Positions 41,166 to 47,960 of a stretch of 47,960 nucleotides of DNA are shown one piece after another (the stretch's first letter is position 1; each line of letters starts with the position of its first letter). Both the position numbers and the translations under genes were made by a program. Source of the stretch: an uncultured Bacteroidales bacterium (lineage in GTDB: Bacteria > Bacteroidota > Bacteroidia > Bacteroidales > P3). The notes below the pieces were generated by a model. It was given only the letters and a program-made list of their open reading frames with translations, did not search any database and had not been told where the DNA came from. The stretch is taken from positions 1 to 47,960 of the forward strand of contig CALEFF010000081.1 of the NCBI GenBank assembly GCA_937876865.1, read 5' to 3'.

Positions 41166-42962
41166 ATGGACGATTTAATGAATGCTTCAGAAAATCTTGT
41201 TGAACAAGATGAAAAAATGGAACAACCTATTGAAGAAAACATTGAACAAGTAACACAAAACTATCAAACTCTTGATAGAGAGGATTTATTGAAAGAATTT
41301 CAAAATTTGCTAAATGCAAACAATTTTGATGTATTGAAACAAAGAGCAAGATTGATTAAAGATGTCTTTGAGGCAAAGAGTAAAGAAATTTACGCAAAGG
41401 CTTTTGAGAAATTCTTAGAAGAAGGTGGTGTAAAGGAAGATTATAAGAGCGAATTAGATAAAATAGATATAGACTTCCGTAAACTATATGGTGAGTATAG
41501 AGAAAGAAGACAAAAATATTTGGAAAAACAAGAACAAGATAAGATAGATAATTTAGAAGAAAAGAAAGCAGTTCTTGAAGAATTGAGAACTTTGTTGCAA
41601 CAAGAAGGTTCTTTAAAAGAAATATACGATATATTTAATCAATTACAAGCTAAGTGGAAAGAAATTGGAGCAGTACCACGTTCAGAAGCTAATTCCTTAT
41701 GGGAAAGTTATCATTTCTTGATAGAAAAGTTCTATGATAAAGTAAAAATCAATAGAGAACTTTTGGAAATTGGAATGAAAAAGAAAATTGCACTTTGTGA
41801 AAGAGTAGAAAGTCTTTTGTTAGAACCCTCAATCAACGATTCTTTCCGTCAATTACAAGAATGTCATCAATTATGGAAAGAAATAGGAAGAGTATCTGCC
41901 GATAAGAGCGATGAGATTTGGGAGAGATTTAAAAAGGCATCAGATGCTGTAAACAAGCGTTGTCAAGAACATTATGAGAAAATAAGAGAAGAACAAAATA
42001 ATAATCTTTTGGCAAAAAAGGCTTTGTGTGAAAAACTTGAAGAATTATTGAAAACTGAACTTTTAACCGTTAAGGATTGGACAGAGGCTACAACAAAGGT
42101 TAATGAATTGTTTGATTTGTGGAAAACAATCGGTCCTGTGCCAAGAGAAGAGAACGAAAATATTTGGAATAGATTTAAAAAGCCAATAGATAAGTTCTAC
42201 GAAGACAAGAAAGAGGCTTTTGTAAAAATGAAAGAATCGCAAGATGAAAACTATCAAAAGAAGGTAGAGCTTTGTCTTCAAGCTGAAGTAATTGCAGAAA
42301 GAAGCGATTGGAAACGTGCAACAGAGGATTTATTGAAATTACAAGAAGAATGGAAGAATGTTGGTTATGTATCAAAGAAACAATCCGATAAACTTTGGGT
42401 GCGTTTTCGTCAGGCATGCGATAAATTCTTTGAAAGAAAAGCACAAGACTATCAAAATCGTAAAGATAACGAAAGCGAAAATATAGCAAAGAAAGAGGCA
42501 TTGATTCAGGCTGTTAAAGATTTTTCTTTTACCGAAGATAAACAACATAATTTAGATGTTATCAAAGATTTTCAACGTCAATGGTCAGAGGTAGGCTATG
42601 TTTCAACAGATGAAAGAAATCGCTTGTATGCAGAATTTCGCAAAGCAATTGATGCACATTTTGATAAACTTCAATCGGACTCAATGGAATCGAATTTGAA
42701 TAACTACAAAATGAGATTGGAAGCAGTTGAAGGCAAGGTCAATGTGTCAAGAGAGAAGAAGGATTTATTGGATAAAATTCAAAAGCTACAAAACGATTTG
42801 AATGTTTGGGAAAATAATCTTGGATTTTTGGCAAGTAGCAAACAAGCCGATTTGTTAAAAGCAGAATTTGATAAGAAAATAGAAAAAGCAAAGGCTGAAA
42901 TACAACTATTAAAGGCAAAAGTAAAATTATTGGAAGAAAGTGAAAAAGCAAAAAATGAATAA
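41166..42962 (+). CDS. DUF349 domain-containing coiled-coil protein
   Basis: 598 residues. At least five DUF349 repeats of about 70 residues are visible, each with the pattern LW..W...G.V....... LW.RF: LQAKWKEIGAVPRSEANSLWESYH, CHQLWKEIGRVSADKSDEIWERFK, LFDLWKTIGPVPREENENIWNRFK, LQEEWKNVGYVSKKQSDKLWVRFR and FQRQWSEVGYVSTDERNRLYAEFR. The rest is charged helix and coiled coil. These cytoplasmic proteins are conserved in Bacteroidota and their function is not established. Single gene with its own promoter. Confidence 0.9.
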   Translation: MDDLMNASENLVEQDEKMEQPIEENIEQVTQNYQTLDREDLLKEFQNLLNANNFDVLKQRARLIKDVFEAKSKEIYAKAFEKFLEEGGVKEDYKSELDKIDIDFRKLYGEYRERRQKYLEKQEQDKIDNLEEKKAVLEELRTLLQQEGSLKEIYDIFNQLQAKWKEIGAVPRSEANSLWESYHFLIEKFYDKVKINRELLEIGMKKKIALCERVESLLLEPSINDSFRQLQECHQLWKEIGRVSADKSDEIWERFKKASDAVNKRCQEHYEKIREEQNNNLLAKKALCEKLEELLKTELLTVKDWTEATTKVNELFDLWKTIGPVPREENENIWNRFKKPIDKFYEDKKEAFVKMKESQDENYQKKVELCLQAEVIAERSDWKRATEDLLKLQEEWKNVGYVSKKQSDKLWVRFRQACDKFFERKAQDYQNRKDNESENIAKKEALIQAVKDFSFTEDKQHNLDVIKDFQRQWSEVGYVSTDERNRLYAEFRKAIDAHFDKLQSDSMESNLNNYKMRLEAVEGKVNVSREKKDLLDKIQKLQNDLNVWENNLGFLASSKQADLLKAEFDKKIEKAKAEIQLLKAKVKLLEESEKAKNE

Positions 42963-43002
42963 AATTTTTCACAAATATTGTTGCTATATATAAGAAAAGT
43001 TG

Positions 43003-43010
43003 TATCTTTG
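43003..43010 (+). promoter_or_regulatory. -7 element of the leader-ORF / rpmE2 transcript
   Basis: TATCTTTG, about 20 bases before the leader ORF at 43030 and 73 before rpmE2, so the transcript includes both. Confidence 0.55.
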
Positions 43011-43029
43011 CAAACTGAAATTTAAAATA

Positions 43030-43086
43030 ATGTTTAACAATCCGTTTGGTAAAAATGGGCCGAACGGCAAAAAAATTAAGAAATGA
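43030..43086 (+). CDS. Candidate 18-residue leader peptide overlapping rpmE2
   Basis: ATG to TGA of 19 codons, peptide MFNNPFGKNGPNGKKIKK. Its stop overlaps the L31 start codon as ATGA (43083-43086), and its start is about 20 bases downstream of a -7 element, so it is the first start on the transcript. Composition is Asn/Gly/Lys-rich with a basic end. No family known to me. It may couple or regulate L31 translation, or be a small protein. Confidence 0.45.
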   Translation: MFNNPFGKNGPNGKKIKK

Positions 43087-43343
43087 AAAAAGATATTCAT
43101 CCAAAAACTTACAGACTTTGTGCTTTTAAGGATATGTCAAATGAACAAGTGTTCATCACAAGAAGTTGTGCTAATTCAAAAGAAGAAATAGAGATAGATG
43201 GAGTTTCTTATCCTCTAATCAAAATGGAAATCTCTAACACATCTCACCCTTTCTTTACAGGTAAAGTGAAATTAGTGGATACAGCAGGACGTGTTGATAA
43301 GTTCATGAACAAATACAAAAACAGAAAATCTCTTGTTAAGTAA
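43083..43343 (+). CDS. rpmE2: 50S ribosomal protein L31, type B
   Basis: 86 residues, type B. It has the N-terminus MKKDIHPKTYRLCAFKDMSNEQVF and the C-terminal SHPFFTGKVKLVDTAGRVDKFMNKYK. The zinc-binding cysteine set of type A L31 (CxxC) is missing, as expected for a zinc-independent form. It is preceded by an overlapping 18-codon ORF and followed by a terminator hairpin. Confidence 0.95.
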   Translation: MKKDIHPKTYRLCAFKDMSNEQVFITRSCANSKEEIEIDGVSYPLIKMEISNTSHPFFTGKVKLVDTAGRVDKFMNKYKNRKSLVK

Positions 43344-43364
43344 ATTTTAAAGGTTTTACATAAT

Positions 43365-43402
43365 AAAAACGTTCTGAATTAAAAATCGGAACGTTTTTTT
43401 TT
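43365..43402 (+). terminator. Terminator of rpmE2
   Basis: AAAAACGTTCTGA (43365-43377) pairs with TCGGAACGTTTTT (43386-43398) with one G-U, and a run of nine T. The T-run leads straight into the promoter of the next gene. Confidence 0.85.
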
Positions 43403-43403
43403 G

Positions 43404-43411
43404 TATTTTTG
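43404..43411 (+). promoter_or_regulatory. -7 element of the GlmU-like / lon operon
   Basis: TATTTTTG directly after the rpmE2 terminator T-run, 42 bases before the start at 43453. Confidence 0.45.
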
Positions 43412-43452
43412 TAGCCTAATGTTAAATTTTTAATTTTTTTAAAGTAAAGACT

Positions 43453-44628
43453 ATGAATTATATTTTATTTGATGCATCAAGAAACTCGTTACTACCACTT
43501 ACATACACAAGACCTGTTTGTGATATAAGAATAGGAATCTTGACCATTAGAGAAAAGTGGGAAAAATATTTAGGAGAAAAAACCTCTACAATTACAGAAG
43601 ATTATCTCTCTGTAAAGTATCCAACTCTTCAAGGTGAGGAAATGATGTTGATAAATGGAAGTATTTGTCCTACTTTAAAGTTGGTAGAGGCTATAAAGGG
43701 ACTTAAAATTGGTCAAGCCTTGGTTAGCGGAAACAATGTGCTGGCTATGTACAAGACAAAAGAACAATTTTTGTCAGAAGAGGACTCTACTGAAGAAATA
43801 GAGGTAAATGAGGATTTTATAAAAATCACTAATCCTTGGGATGTTTTTGTTTTTAACGATAAAGCGTTGAGAGAAGATTTTAAATTATTGACCGAGGGTA
43901 GAAAGTCGGCTCCTTTGAGCAATACGAATAGAGTTGTGGGAGAAGAAAATATATTTTTGGAAGAGGGAGCAGAGGTTGAGTTCTCTATTCTAAACGCAAA
44001 AGAAGGTCCTATTTACATTGGCAAAGATGCTCAAATAATGGAAGGAAGTGTTGTAAGAGGTCCGTTTGCTATGTGTGAACATTCTGTCTTGAAACTCTCT
44101 TCTAAAATTTATGGAGCTACAACTTTGGGACCTTATGTAAAGGTTGGAGGAGAAGTGTCAAATGTTGTGATTTTCGGATATAGTAATAAGGCTCACGATG
44201 GATTTATAGGAAATTCGGTTATAGGCGAATGGTGTAATATAGGAGCAGATACAAATGCCTCAAACCTTAAAAATACATACGAAGAAGTAAGAGTGTGGAG
44301 TATAGAAAAGAATACCTTTGTGCCAACAGGTCAAACATTCTTTGGAACCATTATGGGCGATCACTCAAAGTGCGGAATAAACACTATGTTCAACACAGGA
44401 ACAATCGTAGGTGTTAGTTCAAATATTTATGGACACGGATACCAAAGAAATTATATTCCATCTTTTGCTTGGGGAGGAATAATGGGTTTGAAATCCTATG
44501 ATATAGATAAAGCAATAGAGGTTGCAGAAAAGATGTATCAAAGAAGAAATATTGTGATGAGTGATGAGGATAAATCTATTCTAAAAAATGTTTACACACA
44601 AACTCTAAAAAATAAGAAATTAAGATAA
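43453..44628 (+). CDS. GlmU-like putative sugar nucleotidyltransferase
   Basis: 391 residues. The N-terminal MNYILFDASRNSLLPLTYTRPVCDIRIGILTIREKW and the C-terminal left-handed beta-helix hexapeptide region (IYIGKDAQIMEGSVVRGPFAMCEHSVLKLSSKIYGATTLGPYVKVGGEVSNVVIFGYSNKAHDG) are those of the GlmU-family proteins of Bacteroidota. The usual N-terminal GxGxRM pyrophosphorylase loop is not present, so activity on UDP-sugars is uncertain. Its last base is the first base of lon's ATG, so the two are coupled. Confidence 0.85.
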   Translation: MNYILFDASRNSLLPLTYTRPVCDIRIGILTIREKWEKYLGEKTSTITEDYLSVKYPTLQGEEMMLINGSICPTLKLVEAIKGLKIGQALVSGNNVLAMYKTKEQFLSEEDSTEEIEVNEDFIKITNPWDVFVFNDKALREDFKLLTEGRKSAPLSNTNRVVGEENIFLEEGAEVEFSILNAKEGPIYIGKDAQIMEGSVVRGPFAMCEHSVLKLSSKIYGATTLGPYVKVGGEVSNVVIFGYSNKAHDGFIGNSVIGEWCNIGADTNASNLKNTYEEVRVWSIEKNTFVPTGQTFFGTIMGDHSKCGINTMFNTGTIVGVSSNIYGHGYQRNYIPSFAWGGIMGLKSYDIDKAIEVAEKMYQRRNIVMSDEDKSILKNVYTQTLKNKKLR

Positions 44629-47042
44629 TGTTAAATAAAGATTTGGTTGAATTGAGCGAACTAATGAGTGGGGGTGAGACTGAAATCATTCCTATAATGA
44701 CTGAGGAGAATATAAAGGATTTGTCGGTTTCAGATATGCCGGAACTATTACCTATATTGCCATTAAAAGGAAATGTTTTTTTCCCAGGAGTGATAATACC
44801 GATAACCGCAGGGCGTGAAAAAAGCGTAAAACTTATAAAAACAGCCTATAAAAATAAACAAATCATAGGAATAGTTGCACAAAAATCTGCTGATATTGAA
44901 GATCCTACAACAGCAGACCTTTACAAAGTGGGAACAATGGCAAAGGTTATAAAAACTCTTAATATGCCAGATGGGACTACGATGGTTATTTTGCAAGGAA
45001 TGGATAGGTTTTCTCTTGAAGAATTAGTTCAAACAGAACCTTATTGGGTAGGAAAAGCAATAGAATATCCCGATGGAGCAAAGGAATTACCAGAAAACTA
45101 TATGGCACTTGCCGAGGCTGTGAAGGATATGTATCTTCGAGTGTTGAAAATGGTTCCAAATATTCCAGCCGATCCAAGTTTTGCAATCCAAAATATAGAG
45201 AATCCTTATTTCTTACTTAATTATGTCGCTGCTCATTTAGATGTAAATGTAAGCGAAAAACAAAAACTATTAGAAACAAACGACTTTTCAAAACGAGCAA
45301 ATAAAGTTTTATCTATTTTAAGTAAAGAATTAGAACTACAAAAACTTAAATTAGAAATCCAAAAGAAAGTTTCTTCTGATATGGATAAGCAACAAAGAGA
45401 TTATTTGCTTACTCAACAGTTGAAAACTATTCAAGAAGAATTAGGAGGCTCACCAAGCGATTTGGAAATCGAAGAATTGAGAAAGAAATCTCGCAATAAA
45501 AAATGGTCAGATGAGGTTGCAGAGATTTTTGAGAAAGAAATCAGAAAATTATCCAATATACATATTAGTTCACCTGATTATTCCATTCAGTTGAATTATT
45601 TGAATTTTATGTTGGATTTGCCTTGGAATGAATTTACCAATGATAATTTCGATTTAGTTAAAGCACAAAAAATATTGGATGCCGATCATTACGGATTGGA
45701 AAAAGTAAAGAAAAGAATATTAGAATATCTTGCGGTATTGAAACTAAAAGGTAATATGAAATCTCCTGTGCTTTGTCTTGTTGGACCTCCGGGAGTAGGA
45801 AAAACCTCTTTGGGAAAAAGCATAGCAAGAGCAACCGGAAGAAAATATGTAAGAATAGCCTTAGGTGGATTGGGAGATGAAAGCGAAATACGTGGACATA
45901 GAAGAACTTACATAGGAGCAATGCCGGGTAGAATCTTGAAATCTATTGCAAAGGCAAAGAGTGGTAATCCTGTTTTTGTCTTAGACGAAATAGATAAGGT
46001 ACAAGGAATGAGTGCACATGGCGATCCAGCCTCAGCAATGTTAGAGGTGTTAGACCCGGAACAAAACACTGCATTTCACGATAACTATTTAGATATAGAT
46101 TATGACCTTTCTAATGTAATGTTTATTGCAACGGCTAATAGTCTTTCAAATGTTCACCCAGCTTTAATTGATAGAATGGAAGTTATAGATGTTTCTGGCT
46201 ACATTGAAGAAGAAAAACAAATGATTGCAACAAAGCATTTGCTTCCAAAACAATTATCAGAACACGGCTTAAACAAAAAACATATATCTCTATCAAACGA
46301 AACAATTTCGGCAATCATAAATCAATACACAAGAGAGTCGGGAGTAAGAAAATTAGATAAAGTCATAGCAAAACTTGTTCGTCATAGAGCAGTTCAAATC
46401 GTTAAGGAAGAAAAATACATAAAAGCAATAAAACCCTCAGACCTTCAAGAAATCTTGGGATTGCCTATTGCAGAGCACGATGTGCATTTAGAAAAAGATA
46501 TGATAGGCGTTGTAACAGGTTTAGCTTGGACTTCGGTAGGAGGAGAGATACTTTTCATTGAGGCAAGCAAAGGAAAAGGTAAAGGAAATATCAATCTTAC
46601 AGGAAATCTTGGTAATGTGATGAAAGAATCCGCAACTTTGGCATACGAATATATTAAATCAAACGCCAAAGAACTTGGATTGAATGAAGAGGATTTTGAA
46701 AATCAAGATATTTATCTTCACGTGCCAGAGGGAGCAACTCCAAAAGATGGTCCAAGTGCAGGAATAACAATGTTTACCGCAATATATAGTTTATTTAGTG
46801 GTAGAAAGGTTAATTCAAAGTTTGCAATGACAGGAGAAATCACTCTTAGAGGTTTAGTATTGCCTGTTGGAGGAATAAAAGAAAAGATTCTTGCGGCAAA
46901 AAGAGCAAAGATTACCGATATAACTCTTTCGGAAAGAAATCGTAAAGACGTAGAGGATATAAACAATCAGTATTTGGAAGGATTGACTTTCCATTATGTA
47001 AGTACGATGAGCCAAATTCCAGATTTAGTTTTAGAAAAATAG
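44628..47042 (+). CDS. lon: Endopeptidase La (Lon protease)
   Basis: 804 residues, full length for Lon. N-terminal substrate domain (LPILPLKGNVFFPGVIIPI), AAA+ module with Walker A GPPGVGKTSLGKS (from about residue 386) and Walker B PVFVLDEIDKV, and the C-terminal serine protease with the catalytic serine in PKDGPSAGITM (Ser710) and the lysine of GGIKEKILAAKRA about 43 residues later. It degrades misfolded and regulatory proteins in the cytoplasm, using ATP. Coupled to the GlmU-like gene upstream; a recombinase gene starts 3 bases after its stop. Confidence 0.96.
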   Translation: MLNKDLVELSELMSGGETEIIPIMTEENIKDLSVSDMPELLPILPLKGNVFFPGVIIPITAGREKSVKLIKTAYKNKQIIGIVAQKSADIEDPTTADLYKVGTMAKVIKTLNMPDGTTMVILQGMDRFSLEELVQTEPYWVGKAIEYPDGAKELPENYMALAEAVKDMYLRVLKMVPNIPADPSFAIQNIENPYFLLNYVAAHLDVNVSEKQKLLETNDFSKRANKVLSILSKELELQKLKLEIQKKVSSDMDKQQRDYLLTQQLKTIQEELGGSPSDLEIEELRKKSRNKKWSDEVAEIFEKEIRKLSNIHISSPDYSIQLNYLNFMLDLPWNEFTNDNFDLVKAQKILDADHYGLEKVKKRILEYLAVLKLKGNMKSPVLCLVGPPGVGKTSLGKSIARATGRKYVRIALGGLGDESEIRGHRRTYIGAMPGRILKSIAKAKSGNPVFVLDEIDKVQGMSAHGDPASAMLEVLDPEQNTAFHDNYLDIDYDLSNVMFIATANSLSNVHPALIDRMEVIDVSGYIEEEKQMIATKHLLPKQLSEHGLNKKHISLSNETISAIINQYTRESGVRKLDKVIAKLVRHRAVQIVKEEKYIKAIKPSDLQEILGLPIAEHDVHLEKDMIGVVTGLAWTSVGGEILFIEASKGKGKGNINLTGNLGNVMKESATLAYEYIKSNAKELGLNEEDFENQDIYLHVPEGATPKDGPSAGITMFTAIYSLFSGRKVNSKFAMTGEITLRGLVLPVGGIKEKILAAKRAKITDITLSERNRKDVEDINNQYLEGLTFHYVSTMSQIPDLVLEK

Positions 47043-47045
47043 ACA

Positions 47046-47945
47046 ATGGATATAAAAGAAATAAAAAAGGAGTGTAAATTTAACCAAAGCAAGCACGATG
47101 CAAAGCAAAAAGCAAAACAAGAAGCCCTACAGAATCACGAAAACTATAAACAAGTCAAGGGAATCTATTCTACAAGAACATATAATGATTATTGCGAAAG
47201 TCTACGTATTTTTACAAACTACATCGTAAAGAACCATTCTGAAGTAAAAGATATAGAGGGCTGCAAGAAATACATTCCAGAATATGTAAACCATCTAAGA
47301 GATAAGGGGCTTTCGGAGTGGACGATACATAAATACTGCTATGCTCTTCGCTCTGCTTACCATTGTGAAATCTCTGATTTAAATATAACACTTGGGGAAA
47401 GAAGAAGGGCTGATGTCATAAGATGTAGGGATGCCGACGAATCACCAGAAAGAAACAACGAGAAATATGAAAATATGATTATGTTAATCAAAGCAACTGG
47501 TTGCCGACGAACAGAAGTCTTAAGGCTTCGCAAAGAGGATTTCCGAGAAAGAACTGATAAGGATGGAAACAAGACAGGGGAATTAGAAGTCTATAAAAGA
47601 GGCAAAAATGGAATCGAACGCTGGTGTCTTGTAAACCCTATCTATGCAGATTCGGTTAAACAATATATTTCAAATCACTACACAACAACTATCGCAGGAG
47701 AAGAAAGGCTATTTCGCAAAGCCGATATTCCTAAAAACATGCCTGTACATGACCTTCGTTCTGACTATTCCTGCGATTTGTATAAGTATTACGAAGAAAA
47801 AGGCTTCGCTAATGGAGAAGTGTATGCTTGTCGTCGTGAATTGAAAGGTTATAAATATGACAAGGGTATTTTAAGAAAAGTTTCCAATGATTTACAACAC
47901 TCCAGAGACAATGTCGTTATAAATTATCTCTTTAAAATGAGATAA
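47046..47945 (+). CDS. Tyrosine recombinase/integrase-like protein
   Basis: 299 residues. The N-terminal SAM-like core-binding domain spans about 45-105 (TYNDYCESLRIFTNYIVKNHSE and GLSEWTIHKYCYALRSAYH). The catalytic domain has GCRRTEVLRL (first Arg at about 154-155), HDLR (His235 and Arg238), and LQHSRDNVVINYL (second His285 and probable nucleophile Tyr294). All key residues seem present. It begins 3 bases after lon with no promoter, so it depends on the lon transcript unless one lies inside lon. Such an integrase joined to a housekeeping gene suggests insertion next to lon or the edge of a mobile element; no att repeat was identified in the 15 bases left in the window. Confidence 0.82.
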   Translation: MDIKEIKKECKFNQSKHDAKQKAKQEALQNHENYKQVKGIYSTRTYNDYCESLRIFTNYIVKNHSEVKDIEGCKKYIPEYVNHLRDKGLSEWTIHKYCYALRSAYHCEISDLNITLGERRRADVIRCRDADESPERNNEKYENMIMLIKATGCRRTEVLRLRKEDFRERTDKDGNKTGELEVYKRGKNGIERWCLVNPIYADSVKQYISNHYTTTIAGEERLFRKADIPKNMPVHDLRSDYSCDLYKYYEEKGFANGEVYACRRELKGYKYDKGILRKVSNDLQHSRDNVVINYLFKMR

Positions 47946-47960
47946 AAATTTATAATTATG

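Overview
The window is AT-rich bacterial DNA from a member of the Bacteroidota, most likely an anaerobic, amino-acid-fermenting Bacteroidales. The evidence is the repeated use of the Bacteroidota promoter form (TTTG, about 19-21 bases, then TAnnTTTG), a primase-helicase / smalltalk / HU cassette of the Bacteroidales type, a PNGase F homologue, a BtuG-like surface lipoprotein, type B L31, and a complete set of lysine aminomutase genes. I cannot name the species.

Layout. 1-31: 5' end of a tRNA-Ser (minus). 154-4231: operon with a deoxyhypusine-synthase-like enzyme, the two subunits of B12-dependent lysine 5,6-aminomutase (kamD, kamE) and a CoA-transferase beta subunit. 4254-7344: an interruption holding a KilA-N remnant, a small membrane protein between two near-identical terminators, a DUF4143 ATPase and an acyltransferase. 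7553-12248: second lysine operon (kdd, kamA, kamB, kamC). 12255-31140: an accessory/defence island containing a Fic protein, a type I restriction-modification locus (hsdR, hsdM, a DUF1016 nuclease, two small genes, hsdS), a mobile-element replication cassette (two small HTH-like genes, three palindromic 21-bp iterons, primase-helicase, smalltalk peptide, HU protein), an RloA/RloB-like pair, and a Septu-like ATPase/HNH pair flanked by two paralogous lipoproteins. 31145-47042: chromosomal genes: PNGase F-like protein, GT9 glycosyltransferase, ilvE, thioesterase, ribF, a leucine-rich-repeat protein, an omega-amidase, a cobalamin-riboswitch-controlled TonB receptor plus BtuG-like lipoprotein, DUF349 protein, rpmE2, a GlmU-like protein and lon. 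47046-47945: a tyrosine recombinase directly behind lon.

How it fits together. KamA makes beta-lysine, KamDE (B12 and PLP) moves the terminal amino group, Kdd oxidises the product, and a CoA-transferase acts at the end of the pathway; KamB/KamC are expected to reactivate KamDE. The riboswitch-controlled B12 uptake genes at 37.7-41 kb would supply the cofactor. The pathway is not complete here: kce, kal and the CoA-transferase alpha subunit are absent from the window.

The most interesting candidates are the 21-bp palindromic iterons before the primase-helicase, the Septu-like system sandwiched between duplicated lipoprotein cassettes whose terminators are near copies, the DHS-like enzyme at the head of the aminomutase operon, and an 18-codon leader ORF overlapping the L31 start.
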